Positions 52,435-61,324 of a DNA stretch of 64,000 nt are shown piece by piece. The stretch spans positions 1 to 64,000 of the forward strand of contig NZ_KB910938.1 of NCBI RefSeq assembly GCF_000383235.1, in the 5' to 3' direction. Source of the stretch: Bacillus sp. 123MFChir2 (GTDB taxonomy: Bacteria; Bacillota; Bacilli; Bacillales; Bacillaceae_G). Below the pieces are notes generated by a model that was not told the DNA's origin, did not search any database, and worked only from the letters and a program-made list of their open reading frames with translations. Within the stretch, counting starts at the first letter, position 1. Every line of letters begins with the position of its first letter. The translations under genes and the position numbers were made by a program.

Positions 52435-52770
52435 TCAGTCATATAAACAGTGTAAAATATATCATAAAAAAAAGTCTATTCAAAAAGGGTTTCTCTTACT
52501 CCTTTTGATATAGACTCAGCGTCTTCTTATGAAAGAATGAAACAAATTTATAGGCAATTAGGAAATTTTACGAATGCTAATTGTATTTAAGCTTGTCACA
52601 TTGATATTTGCATGGTTATCAACCCAGATTAAGAAGTTGTTGTTGTCTACGCGAAGGAAAACACCTTCACCGTCAATTTCACGACCTGCTGAAAACACAC
52701 GGATTTTGTCACCTTCAACTAAGCCGTTTAATGTGATTGCCATGAGACCGCCTCCTCTCTATCAGAAGTT
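52435..52770. repeat. Tandem duplication unit
   Basis: This unit repeats 51958-52295: it begins with TCATATAAACAGTGTAAAA (the end of the 51650 gene), the terminator-like GTCTATTCAAAAAG, then the 61-aa gene and its leader TCTCTATCAGAAGTTAATAT. It shows that the second gene arose by duplication of a segment that included part of the 51650 gene. Confidence 0.8.
52558..52743 (-). CDS. 61-aa small barrel-like protein, copy 2
   Basis: A near-identical paralogue of the 52082 protein (MAITLNGLVEGDKIRVFSAG, GEGVFLRVDNNNFLIWVDNH, INVTSLNTISIRK). Both copies keep the same ribosome site (GAGGAGGCGG) and the same upstream TATATATATGAAAACGATAG region, so both should be expressed alike. Only conservative changes are seen, suggesting selection on the protein. 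Confidence 0.7.
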   Translation of the reverse strand: MAITLNGLVEGDKIRVFSAGREIDGEGVFLRVDNNNFLIWVDNHANINVTSLNTISIRKIS

Positions 52771-52840
52771 AATATATATATATGAAAACGATAGAGAGTG
52801 TGTGCTGGGAAAATACAGTGCTAGTAACTATTTTTATAAA

Positions 52841-53016
52841 ATATATAAATACAAGTTGAAAAACTAACATAAAAACCCTTTTCTTTTTCGGTGGGCGAGA
52901 GCAACTGGCCGTGCATAGAGGCGGTCAGTGCCTTTTCCTGCCCCGTGCAAAGTTTAAAACAAAGATAGACAGCAAGCAGCGACTTAGATGTTAAAAAGTC
53001 AACTTGTATTTATATA
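52841..53016 (+). repeat. Dispersed repeat family 1, tandem copy 1
   Basis: ATATATAAATACAAGTTG ... GGGCGAGAGCAACTGGCCG ... TGCCCCGTGCAAAG ... TTGTATTTATATA. Part of its interior (the GGCCATGTTTTG segment) is missing. Confidence 0.85.
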
Positions 53017-53185
53017 AAAACCACTTTTTTTAGGGGAGGAGATCCCAAAGCAACTGGCCATGCATAGAGGCGGTCAGTGCCTTTTCCTGCCCCGTGCAAG
53101 GTTTGAAAACAAAGGTAGCCAATAAGTGCAGGTCATTGCCTGTTTGCATGACAGCAGTTTATATGCCGAAAAATGGATTTATAAG
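53017..53185 (+). repeat. Dispersed repeat family 1, tandem copy 2
   Basis: Directly adjoining the previous copy: GGAGATCCCAAAGCAACTGGCC ... TGCCCCGTGCAAGG ... GGATTTATAAG. It differs in the middle (GTCATTGCCTGTTTGCATGAC). Confidence 0.8.
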
Positions 53186-53245
53186 TAATAGAGAGACACA
53201 TCTTTACTAGAATTATCCCCTTTTCTAAATTTCTAAAAGGTATAG

Positions 53246-53370
53246 CTGAGTAGTTATCATTTTTTAACCTAACAAGACCGGGACTTAACCCTCGCCAGTG
53301 GCAAAAAAAAGCCCTGACCGTTACTACGCACGGCCAGGTGCACTCGCCCGCTTAAAAAAGAGGGTTTCTG
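53246..53370 (-). repeat. Dispersed repeat family 1, partial with CTGAGTAGTTA end
   Basis: CTGAGTAGTTATCA at the left is the alternative arm end; the core follows (CCAGTGGCAAAAAAAAGCCCTGACC ... CACTCGCCCG). It ends in AAAAAAGAGGG, near the gapN stop, and may serve as its terminator. Confidence 0.7.
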
Positions 53371-53373
53371 TCT

Positions 53374-54813
53374 TTACATTAAATTCAATACTGTTACTTT
53401 CTCGCGCGTCATTGATTCAAGACTTTTACGAATTCCTTGTGCGCCCATACCAGAACCTTTTACACCGATGAATGGGAAGTGATCTGGGCCGCGTTCTGTG
53501 CGTCCGTTAATTTGCACAGAGCCTACTTCGATTTTGTTTGCGATGTGAAATGCTTTGTTAATATCTTTTGTAAATACACTTGCTTGTAAACCAAACTCAG
53601 ATTTGTTTGTAATTTCAATTGCTTGTTCATCAGAAGAAATGCGAATAACTGGGAGAATTGGACCGAATGGCTCTTCCCAAGCGACTTTCATATCTTCTGT
53701 TACATGATCAAGAAGTGTCGGATAGATTAAGTTACGTTCACGTTTGTTGCCGATGACAACAGTTGCCCCTTTTTGAATGGCATCGTCTACTAAATTTTGA
53801 ACGAAATCAGCAGATTTATCATCGATTAATGGTACGATCGTGCTGTCTTGTTCCGGAGAACCAACAGATAGTTTTGCAACCTCTTCTTGTAATAAGCGAA
53901 CAAGTTCATCTGCTACATGTTCATGTACAAGCACGCGTTTGATCGCTGTGCAGCGCTGACCGGAGTAAGAGAATGCCCCGCTAATAATATGTTTAGCAGC
54001 TTCTTGTAAGTCCGCGTCTTCGCGTACAATACCAGGGTCTTTTCCGCCGAGTTCAAGAACAAGTGGAATCATTGCCGCTTTTTTTGCTAAATGTCTTCCT
54101 GTATGTGTACCACCTGTGAACGATACCATATCGATTCCAGAATGCTCTACTAAATAATCACCAATGACAGAACCACGTCCTGTTACTACATTAACAAGTC
54201 CTTTTGGAAGGCCTGCTTTATGCAAAGCTTCAATCATTTTAATACCGCTAATTGCGCCTTGTGTAGCTGGTTTAAAGATAACAGCATTTCCTGTAATAAG
54301 AGCTGGTGCAAGCTTGGCAGCTGCTAAGTTGACAGGATAGTTAAATGGTGAGATTGCAAGAACAACGCCAAGCGGAGCACGCTGAATAATCGCAAGTTTA
54401 GATTTAGCGCCGCCAGGGAAGCTATCACCCATCATACTTTCACCATGCATATGCATCGCTTCGTCTACTGTGTAACGAATGAAATCAGCTGTACGGACAA
54501 CTTCTTTTTGTGCATCTTTATATCCTTTGCCGACTTCTTTCATGATGATGTCAGCAATTTCATCTTGCATATTCACGAGCTCATCAGCCCATTTATATAA
54601 ATACTGTGCACGATCTTGAAGAGACGCTTCAGCCCAGTCATTTTGAGCTTCTTTCGCCGATTGAATCGCTTCATCTACTTCAGTGCGAGTAATGGCTTGT
54701 ACTTGTCCGATTACTTCATGAAGATATGGAGATGAAATGTCGATTGTTTGCCCAGACGAGCTTTCTTTCCATTCTCCATTTATATAAAATTTATAAGTCT
54801 TGCTGGTTTGCAT
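53374..54813 (-). CDS. gapN: NADP-dependent non-phosphorylating glyceraldehyde-3-phosphate dehydrogenase
   Basis: A 479-aa aldehyde dehydrogenase of the GapN group, which oxidises glyceraldehyde-3-phosphate directly to 3-phosphoglycerate and yields NADPH. It shows ISPFNYPVNL, the catalytic glutamate in LELGGKDPGIV, and the catalytic cysteine in SYSGQRCTAIKR; the C-terminal INGRTERGPDHFPFIGVKGSG is typical of GapN (given in part). AGGAGG precedes the ATG. It stands as a single gene. Confidence 0.93.
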   Translation of the reverse strand: MQTSKTYKFYINGEWKESSSGQTIDISSPYLHEVIGQVQAITRTEVDEAIQSAKEAQNDWAEASLQDRAQYLYKWADELVNMQDEIADIIMKEVGKGYKDAQKEVVRTADFIRYTVDEAMHMHGESMMGDSFPGGAKSKLAIIQRAPLGVVLAISPFNYPVNLAAAKLAPALITGNAVIFKPATQGAISGIKMIEALHKAGLPKGLVNVVTGRGSVIGDYLVEHSGIDMVSFTGGTHTGRHLAKKAAMIPLVLELGGKDPGIVREDADLQEAAKHIISGAFSYSGQRCTAIKRVLVHEHVADELVRLLQEEVAKLSVGSPEQDSTIVPLIDDKSADFVQNLVDDAIQKGATVVIGNKRERNLIYPTLLDHVTEDMKVAWEEPFGPILPVIRISSDEQAIEITNKSEFGLQASVFTKDINKAFHIANKIEVGSVQINGRTERGPDHFPFIGVKGSGMGAQGIRKSLESMTREKVTVLNLM

Positions 54814-55283
54814 AGTAAGTCCTCCTAAAAATTAGTGACTTGTAAGAGTGAGTATATGGTGATTGTAGGGGGTTTGAAAAAAAAATTCAAATGAAATGTT
54901 TGTGAAATATATTTTTGGCATGGTTTTTGCATGCGCTTTCTTCGTTGGAAAATAAGGCTCTGTTAACGGATAATTTGCTTTGCTAAACGTTATATGATCA
55001 TTACCATTTAAGTTACTGTGAGGTAACGCTTAGTCATACATTTCATTTCGAAGTTTGGTAAGGAATATGATTCCAGAGAAAATACGTATAGAAGGTTATT
55101 TTCATTTTTCAGCATATAGATTGTTGTCATGAAGCTAAAAATGGACCTACACCTCGCTACCTCTCTTTGTTTTAAAGCTTTGCACGTGGCAGAAAAAGGC
55201 CCTGACCGCTCCAATTATGGCCAGGAGCTCTCGCCCATCTAAAAAAAAAGTGGTTTTTCAAGTAGTATTTATATAAAAAACAA
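54814..55283. other. Intergenic region upstream of gapN
   Basis: It holds GGCTCTGTTAACGGATAATT at 54956, faintly like the end of an IS6-family element (not confirmed), and a family 1 repeat (55020-55275). Otherwise nothing is seen. Confidence 0.4.
55020..55275 (-). repeat. Dispersed repeat family 1, hybrid copy
   Basis: The left arm (CATACATTTCATTTCGAAGTTTGG) matches the copy at 33514-33733, while the right arm ends AGTAGTATTTATATA like the other type. The core is intact (CACGTGGCAGAAAAAGGCCC). Confidence 0.82.
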
Positions 55284-55311
55284 TTGACAGAAAAGTCTTT
55301 AAAGTTATACA
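55284..55311 (+). promoter_or_regulatory. Promoter of the exporter leader
   Basis: TTGACA, 16 bases, TATACA. It is placed about 40 bp before the leader ORF and about 385 bp before the exporter genes. Confidence 0.55.
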
Positions 55312-55350
55312 ATTAAAAATGGAAAATAAAAGAAGAAGGAGGTGTGCGTG

Positions 55351-55428
55351 ATGATTGTAATCGTATATATGACTGGCTTAGGTGTTTTACACAATAAATA
55401 TCATCACGCAACCTCTACGGACAAATAA
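55351..55428 (+). CDS. Probable leader peptide (25 aa) of the BmrCD-like operon
   Basis: ATG at 55351 follows AAGGAGG by eight bases and encodes MIVIVYMTGLGVLHNKYHHA... (25 aa). Two hairpins follow, the second a good terminator. In B. subtilis, bmrCD is controlled by ribosome-mediated attenuation through the leader peptide BmrB, and antibiotics that stall ribosomes switch it on. This ORF sits in the same position, so a similar role is inferred; the sequence itself is not recognisably BmrB. Confidence 0.6.
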   Translation: MIVIVYMTGLGVLHNKYHHATSTDK

Positions 55429-55450
55429 CGCTTCTTGTTAGCATGAAAAG

Positions 55451-55487
55451 AAAGCGTACGTTGCGTGTACCGTAACGTACGCTTTTA
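55451..55487 (+). promoter_or_regulatory. First leader hairpin (attenuator element)
   Basis: A perfect 12-bp stem AAAGCGTACGTT / AACGTACGCTTT. Its loop-side strand GTTGCGTG (55460-55467) is exactly complementary to CACGCAAC (55405-55412) inside the leader ORF, so two structures exclude each other. Confidence 0.6.
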
Positions 55488-55497
55488 TGCGTTTTTC

Positions 55498-55531
55498 GCA
55501 TATCGTCAAAGCGACGGTATGCCTTTTTTTG
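55498..55531 (+). terminator. Leader terminator upstream of the BmrCD-like genes
   Basis: GCATATCGTC-AAAGC-GACGGTATGC, then CCTTTTTTTG. It lies ~165 bp before the exporter start, so it must be bypassed for expression. Confidence 0.75.
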
Positions 55532-55596
55532 TCCCTTTTTTTAGATTGTTCCTATACATTTGTATAGTTTCAATAATTCATTTTAGAAAGGTAGGA

Positions 55597-55656
55597 ATGA
55601 CGATGGAAAAGTATGAGGTGCGTATGGTAAAAACGGAGACGCTAGATAGCGGATAA
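55597..55656 (+). CDS. Second short ORF (19 aa) before the exporter
   Basis: After GAAAGGTAGG, ATGACGATG opens MTMEKYEVRMVKTETLDSG, ending 41 bases before the exporter start. It is charged and not membrane-like. It could be a second upstream ORF that affects translation, or chance. Confidence 0.3.
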   Translation: MTMEKYEVRMVKTETLDSG

Positions 55657-55697
55657 CGAGTCGACGTTTACAAAACAACGAGAAGGGAGAGGTTACA

Positions 55698-57452
55698 TTG
55701 TTTTCTGTATTACAAAAATTAACATGGTTTTTTAAAACGCATTGGAAAAGGTATAGCATTGCCATTGTTTGTTTACTTTTTGTCAATGTCATTGAGGTAA
55801 TCCCGCCCAAGTTAATTGGATTAGCAATTGATGATATAAAAGCCGGAGATTTAACAAACACAGGGATTATGGAGTATGTAGGGATGTTACTCGGGGCAGC
55901 AGCAGCAGGTTATGTACTTTCTTATGTGTGGCAATATCAGTTATTTGGCGGTGCATTTGTGCTTGAAAAAACGATGCGTTCCAAATTTATGGGACATTTG
56001 CTGAAAATGACGCCAACTTTCTACCAGAAAAATCGCACAGGTGACTTAATGGCAAGGGCAACAAACGATTTGAAAGCAATTGCCATGACAGCTGGATTTG
56101 GTATTTTAACGCTCGTTGATTCGAGTTTATATATGCTGACAATTGTACTTATGATGGGTATTTCAATTAGTTGGAAGTTAACACTTGCCGCACTATTACC
56201 ATTGCCGATTATGGCGTATGCAGTGAGTACTTATGGAAATAAATTGCACGATCGCTTTACAGTTGCGCAAGATGCCTTTGGAGATATGAACGATAAGGTA
56301 TTGGAGTCGATTGCCGGTGTACGTGTGATTCGTGCTTATGTACAGGAAAGGGAAGATGAGAAACGCTTCAATACGTTAGCGACAGATGTGTATGAAAAGA
56401 ATATGAAGGTCGCAAAGATTGATTCACTTTTTCAGCCGACAGTGAAAATGCTTGTGGGGATGAGTTATTTAATTGGCCTTGTGTACGGAGCATTTTTAGT
56501 ATTCCAAAATGAGGTAACTCTTGGGGAGCTTGTATCGTTTAATGTGTACCTTGGTATGATGATTTGGCCGATGTTTGCGATTGGTGAGCTGATTAATGTC
56601 ATGCAGCGCGGGAATGCTTCGCTTGATCGTGTAAATGAAACGTTAGCGTATAAGCAAGATGTACAAAACGTAAAGAAACCAGTACGCGTACATCAGCCAG
56701 ACTGTATTGATTTTGAAGATGTAACGTTTTCCTATCCGACATCTTCTACGTTCAATTTAAAAAACGTTTCGTTTTCGCTTAACAGAGGAGAAACGCTTGG
56801 GATTGTTGGGAGAACAGGGAGCGGGAAAACAACGCTCGTTCGGCAAATTCTGCGCCAGTATCCACTAGGGACAGGGGAAATTACAATGTCAGGTATACCG
56901 ATGCAAAATATTCACATCGATCAAGTATTAAGCTGGGTTGGATATGTCCCGCAAGAACACATCCTGTTTTCTAAAACAGCGCGGGAAAATATTTTATTTG
57001 GGAACCGAGAAGCAAGTGAAGCAGAGCTGCAAAAGGCAATTGAAATTGCTGCTTTTACAAAAGACCTGGAATTTTTGCCAGATGGATTAGAAACGCTTGT
57101 TGGAGAAAAAGGCGTATCGCTATCTGGTGGGCAAAAACAGCGTATTTCCATTGCACGGGCCGTCATTCAAAATCCAGAAATTTTAATTTTAGACGATTCG
57201 TTATCAGCGGTTGATGCAAGAACGGAAGCGGCAATTATTGAAAATATCCGGAAAGAACGCAGCGGAAAAACGACGATTATTACGACGCATCGTTTATCGG
57301 CAACGCAGCATGCAGATTGGATTCTCGTGATGGATAATGGGGAAATCATTGAAGAAGGAACACATAATATGCTCATTCAAAAGGGCGGTTGGTATACAGA
57401 ACAGTTTGAAAGACAACAAGGGGAAGAAATAGAAGGCGAGGTGAAAATATGA
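55698..57452 (+). CDS. bmrC: Heterodimeric ABC exporter subunit, BmrC-like (YheI)
   Basis: A 584-aa half-transporter: six helices (~15-310) then an ATPase domain with Walker A GRTGSGKTT, signature LSGGQ and Walker B ILILDDSLSAVD. The catalytic Glu after Walker B is Asp, as in the degenerate site of B. subtilis BmrC. It starts at TTG 55698 after GAAGGGAGAGG. The gene order (leader, this gene, partner, then SASP and YheC/D) resembles the B. subtilis yheJ-yheI-yheH to yheC region. Multidrug export is inferred. Confidence 0.87.
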   Translation: MFSVLQKLTWFFKTHWKRYSIAIVCLLFVNVIEVIPPKLIGLAIDDIKAGDLTNTGIMEYVGMLLGAAAAGYVLSYVWQYQLFGGAFVLEKTMRSKFMGHLLKMTPTFYQKNRTGDLMARATNDLKAIAMTAGFGILTLVDSSLYMLTIVLMMGISISWKLTLAALLPLPIMAYAVSTYGNKLHDRFTVAQDAFGDMNDKVLESIAGVRVIRAYVQEREDEKRFNTLATDVYEKNMKVAKIDSLFQPTVKMLVGMSYLIGLVYGAFLVFQNEVTLGELVSFNVYLGMMIWPMFAIGELINVMQRGNASLDRVNETLAYKQDVQNVKKPVRVHQPDCIDFEDVTFSYPTSSTFNLKNVSFSLNRGETLGIVGRTGSGKTTLVRQILRQYPLGTGEITMSGIPMQNIHIDQVLSWVGYVPQEHILFSKTARENILFGNREASEAELQKAIEIAAFTKDLEFLPDGLETLVGEKGVSLSGGQKQRISIARAVIQNPEILILDDSLSAVDARTEAAIIENIRKERSGKTTIITTHRLSATQHADWILVMDNGEIIEEGTHNMLIQKGGWYTEQFERQQGEEIEGEVKI

Positions 57453-59449
57453 GTGTTGGAAAACGATTATTTCAATATGCGCTGAAAGTAAAAGCAACGA
57501 TTGGAATTGCTTTAGCGATGTTATTTATTTTCGTTATTGCGGAATTAGCTGGACCGTTTGTTGCAAAAACGATGATTGATGAACATATTGTTGGCATTGA
57601 AAGACCTTGGTATGAAACAGTAAAAGGAGATGATGCCGTTTTTTATCACGAGGCTTGGTATAAGCGAAGCGATCGGTTTGAAGAAGGTGAGAAGAAAGGA
57701 AAAGAAGTGCGCATTGTTCAAATTGGCCGCGACTATTATTTTATTCCGAATAAACTTTCATTTGAAGGAACGCGCTCTGTAAAAGGAGATATGGTGACGA
57801 TTCAACAAGGGGAAGCGGCGCAAGTATATAAAGGAACTAAGCTGACAGGGAAGGAAGTTTTCTCGTTTTATCAACCAGAAATAAAACGATTATTGTTACT
57901 CGGCGGTGGATATTTAGCTCTTTTACTAGTTGTATCCCTCTTTGCGTATGGAAAACAATTTTATTTACAAAAAGCAGCGAATAAAATTATTCAAATTATG
58001 CGAGAAGACGTATTTTCTCACATTCAAACTTTACCGATTCGCTACTTTGATCATTTGCCAGCTGGGAAAATTGTTTCTCGTGTGACAAATGATACGGAGG
58101 CGATTCGCGAGTTTTATGTAACGGTATTATCCACATTCTTTTCTAGCTTTATATATATTATCGGTATTTTTATTGCCTTGTTTTTATTGGATGTAAAACT
58201 GGCGTTTATGTGTTTAATCCTTATTCCAATTTTATGTGTGTGGGCGATTTTTTACCGAAAATATGCATCTGTATACAATCATAAAATGCGCTCACGCTTG
58301 TCGGACATTAATGGAAAGGTGAATGAATCCATTCAAGGGATGCCGATCATTCAAGCGTTTCGTCAAGAACGTGAGACAAAGCAAGAATTTGAGCAATTAA
58401 ACGAAGAGTATTATATGTACCAAAATAAAATTTTAAGTTTAAATGCAGCAACGTCTCATAACTTAGTTGGCGTGCTCCGCAACATCGCATTTACAGGTGT
58501 GATTTGGTACTTTGGCGGCGCATCATTAAGCGCTGCAGGAATGATTTCGTTAGGTGTGTTATATGCATTCGTTGATTATTTAACGCGATTATTTTCGCCA
58601 ATTACCAATATGGTGAATCAGTTAGCGAACTTAGAACAAGCGCGCGTTGCTGCTGAGCGTGTGTTTGAATTGTTAGATGAAAAGGGAGAAGCGGTACAGG
58701 AAGAGCACATTCCGTCAATAAGAGGAAATGTTCGCTTTGATAACGTTTCGTTTTCTTATAATGGGAAAGATGAAGTGCTGCAGAACATTTCCTTTGAAGC
58801 AAAGAAAGGTGAAACAATTGCTTTAGTCGGTCATACTGGATCAGGAAAAAGTTCGATTATGAATGTACTCTTTCAGTTTTATGAATTTCAAAAAGGCGGC
58901 ATCACAATTGATGGATACGATATAAAAGAAATTCCAAAACAAGCGCTTCGCGAACATATGGGAATTGTTCTGCAAGATCCATTTCTATTTACAGGAACAG
59001 TTGCTTCTAATGTAAGCCTAGAGCAAGAACGGATTTCGAAGGAAGCGATTGTGAAGGCGCTCCGTGATGTTGGAGCAGAGCGTTTTGCGGGTAACATTGA
59101 GGAAGAAATAACGGAAAAAGGAAGTACGCTTTCAACAGGTGAAAGGCAGCTCATTTCTTTCGCCCGGGCACTTGCCTTTGATCCAGCCATTTTAATTTTG
59201 GATGAAGCAACATCTAGCATCGATACGGAAACAGAGGCAATGATTCAACAGGCGCTCGAAGTCGTGAAAAAAGGGCGAACGACATTTATTATTGCCCACC
59301 GTTTATCAACAATTAAAAGCGCTGACCAAATTATCGTACTAGACCGCGGAACGATTCTTGAAAAAGGTTCGCATGAAGAGTTGATGGAAAAACAAGGTCG
59401 TTACTATGAAATGTATAAAACGCAAATTGCAAATAGTCAAAGCGCGTAG
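57449..59449 (+). CDS. bmrD: Heterodimeric ABC exporter subunit, BmrD-like (YheH)
   Basis: A 666-aa half-transporter that overlaps bmrC by four bases (ATGA). A ~90-residue extra external loop (~50-140) lies between helices 1 and 2, as in BmrD. The ATPase domain has Walker A GHTGSGKSS, a changed signature LSTGER and a standard Walker B LILDEATSSID. One canonical and one degenerate site in the pair is typical of heterodimeric drug exporters. Confidence 0.88.
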   Translation: MSVGKRLFQYALKVKATIGIALAMLFIFVIAELAGPFVAKTMIDEHIVGIERPWYETVKGDDAVFYHEAWYKRSDRFEEGEKKGKEVRIVQIGRDYYFIPNKLSFEGTRSVKGDMVTIQQGEAAQVYKGTKLTGKEVFSFYQPEIKRLLLLGGGYLALLLVVSLFAYGKQFYLQKAANKIIQIMREDVFSHIQTLPIRYFDHLPAGKIVSRVTNDTEAIREFYVTVLSTFFSSFIYIIGIFIALFLLDVKLAFMCLILIPILCVWAIFYRKYASVYNHKMRSRLSDINGKVNESIQGMPIIQAFRQERETKQEFEQLNEEYYMYQNKILSLNAATSHNLVGVLRNIAFTGVIWYFGGASLSAAGMISLGVLYAFVDYLTRLFSPITNMVNQLANLEQARVAAERVFELLDEKGEAVQEEHIPSIRGNVRFDNVSFSYNGKDEVLQNISFEAKKGETIALVGHTGSGKSSIMNVLFQFYEFQKGGITIDGYDIKEIPKQALREHMGIVLQDPFLFTGTVASNVSLEQERISKEAIVKALRDVGAERFAGNIEEEITEKGSTLSTGERQLISFARALAFDPAILILDEATSSIDTETEAMIQQALEVVKKGRTTFIIAHRLSTIKSADQIIVLDRGTILEKGSHEELMEKQGRYYEMYKTQIANSQSA

Positions 59450-59544
59450 TGTTTGTGTAATCCTCAGATAATTTTAAGGCAATGTTTACAAGTAGGACGC
59501 ATTCTCCCTTTGTTATGATACGTTGAACGAAAGAGGGAATATCA

Positions 59545-59628
59545 ATGGAGGGATTATCAGTTACCTTTAACATTGCATTCTTTTTGTTATTATGCGGAAT
59601 GATTGGATATTGTGTGTTAGATTCTTGA
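59545..59628 (+). CDS. Small membrane peptide (27 aa)
   Basis: GAAAGAGGG lies before the ATG of MEGLSVTFNIAFFLLLCGMI..., a single helix, ending in CVLDS. A terminator follows at once, which supports it as a real transcription unit. No family is recognised. Confidence 0.45.
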   Translation: MEGLSVTFNIAFFLLLCGMIGYCVLDS

Positions 59629-59630
59629 AA

Positions 59631-59659
59631 AACTTGCCAGGGCGGCAAGTTCTTTTTTT
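59631..59659 (+). terminator. Terminator
   Basis: AACTTGCC-AGGGC-GGCAAGTT, then CTTTTTTT. Confidence 0.85.
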
Positions 59660-59802
59660 ATGCGCCAATGTTCACGTGTTTGATTTTGCATAAAAAGGAT
59701 ACACTAAGTGAAAACATTTTGATTGAAAAATGTTGAAAGATTGAATAGAATAAGTTAATGTTATTCTTAAATTCCTATCAGAATACTTGGAGGATTACTA
59801 TC

Positions 59803-60609
59803 ATGAAAAAATTACTTTCATTTTTCGTACTTGCACTATTAGTTGTTGGAGTTGTAGCAGGTTGCGGAAAACAAGCAAAAGATAATACAGCAGAGAGCAC
59901 GAGCAAAGACGCGCTTGAGCAAATTAAGAAAAGCGGAGAGCTTGTTGTTGGAACAGAAGGTACATACCCGCCGTTCACATTCCATGATGGAAGTGGAAAG
60001 TTAACTGGTTTTGATGTTGAAATTGCAGAAGAAGTGGCAAAGCGTCTTGGCGCGAAAGCAGTATTTAAAGAAACACAATGGGACAGCTTATTCGCTGGGC
60101 TTGATGCAAAGCGTTTTGATATGATTGCGAACGAAGTCGGAATCCGCGAAGATCGCCAAAAGAAATATGATTTCTCTAATCCATACGTATCATCTTCAGC
60201 AGTACTTGTGATTCCGAAAGATAAAGATAAACCAGCGACATTTACAGATGTGAAAGGTTTAAAAGCAGGGCAGTCTTTAACAAGTAACTTCAGTGACATT
60301 GCGAAGAAAAACGGTGCAGAAATCGTTGGGGTAGAAGGATTTAATCAAGCGGTTGAATTATTAAACTCTGGCCGCGTTGATTTCACAATTAATGATCGTT
60401 TATCTGTGTTAAATTACTTAAAAACAAAACCAGATGCAAAAGTAAAAATCGTTGATACAGAAAAAGAAGCATCAAAAAGTGGTTTCATGTTCCGTAAAGG
60501 CAGCGACAAATTGGTTGCTGAAGTAAATAAAGCATTAGATGACATGAAAAAGGACGGCACATACGAAAAAATATCGAAGAAATGGTTTGGTGAAGATGTA
60601 TCTAAGTAA
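59803..60609 (+). CDS. tcyA: Amino acid ABC transporter substrate-binding lipoprotein (TcyA-like)
   Basis: A 268-aa lipoprotein, the same length as B. subtilis TcyA. Signal peptide [21 protein letters not shown] ends in a lipobox (given in part; Cys ~21). The type-3 binding fold shows [26 protein letters not shown] and the hinge [19 protein letters not shown] at 59803 follows TTGGAGGA. With the next two genes it should import cystine or related polar amino acids. Confidence 0.87.
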   Translation: MKKLLSFFVLALLVVGVVAGCGKQAKDNTAESTSKDALEQIKKSGELVVGTEGTYPPFTFHDGSGKLTGFDVEIAEEVAKRLGAKAVFKETQWDSLFAGLDAKRFDMIANEVGIREDRQKKYDFSNPYVSSSAVLVIPKDKDKPATFTDVKGLKAGQSLTSNFSDIAKKNGAEIVGVEGFNQAVELLNSGRVDFTINDRLSVLNYLKTKPDAKVKIVDTEKEASKSGFMFRKGSDKLVAEVNKALDDMKKDGTYEKISKKWFGEDVSK

Positions 60610-61297
60610 TGCTATATTGGATTTAGATCGATTATCTGTTTGGGTTGACATAACAAAAGCATCCTTCATGCCTATGCTGAAGGGTGCTATTTCTGATACG
60701 ATACCGCTCACATTGATTTCATTTGTAATTGGTTTAGCCTTAGCAACGTTAACGGCGCTATGCCGCATTTCTGGAAATCGCGTGTTAGAATGGATTGCAC
60801 GCATCTATGTATCTATTATTCGCGGGACACCGCTTCTTGTTCAGTTATTTATTATTTTTTACGGATTGCCGACAATAGGGATTACAATTAATTCCTTCCC
60901 AGCAGCGGTTATTGGTTTTTCTTTAAACGTCGGGGCATACGCTTCAGAAATTATTCGCGCTTCGATTTTATCGATTCCGAAAGGGCAATGGGAGGCTGCA
61001 TATACAATCGGTATGTCATACCCGCAAGCGCTGCGCCGCGTTATTTTGCCACAGGCAACGCGCGTTTCGATTCCGCCTCTATCCAATACATTTATTAGTT
61101 TGATTAAAGATACATCGCTGGCATCATTAATTTTAGTAACGGAAATGTTTCGGAAGGCGCAGGAAATTGCAGCGACAAACTATGAATTTTTAATTGTTTA
61201 TACAGAAGCAGGACTTATTTATTGGGCCATTTGTTTCTTGTTATCAATTGTACAGCAAATGCTTGAAAAACGAGCAGAGCGTTATGTTTTAAAATAA
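60596..61297 (+). CDS. tcyB: Amino acid ABC transporter permease (TcyB-like)
   Basis: A 233-aa permease of the HisM/GlnP family with about five helices. The coupling loop [22 protein letters not shown] (given in part) and the early [18 protein letters not shown] motif are typical. The likely start is the ATG at 60596, inside the last codons of tcyA; the ribosome site is weak (GGTGAAG), so translation may be coupled. Confidence 0.87.
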   Translation: MYLSNAILDLDRLSVWVDITKASFMPMLKGAISDTIPLTLISFVIGLALATLTALCRISGNRVLEWIARIYVSIIRGTPLLVQLFIIFYGLPTIGITINSFPAAVIGFSLNVGAYASEIIRASILSIPKGQWEAAYTIGMSYPQALRRVILPQATRVSIPPLSNTFISLIKDTSLASLILVTEMFRKAQEIAATNYEFLIVYTEAGLIYWAICFLLSIVQQMLEKRAERYVLK

Positions 61298-61324
61298 TCC
61301 TTGTTAAAAGGAGTTTTTGTTTCT

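Larger units (their letters stand above)
52744..53373. other. Intergenic region made mostly of repeats
   Basis: Three family 1 copies (52841-53016, 53017-53185, 53246-53370) fill it. No gene is seen. Confidence 0.7.

Noticed and set aside
52841-53370. Possible CRISPR array because of closely spaced repeats
   Set aside because: The repeats are ~170 bp, diverged, and present in both orientations across the window; there are no regular spacers and no cas genes.
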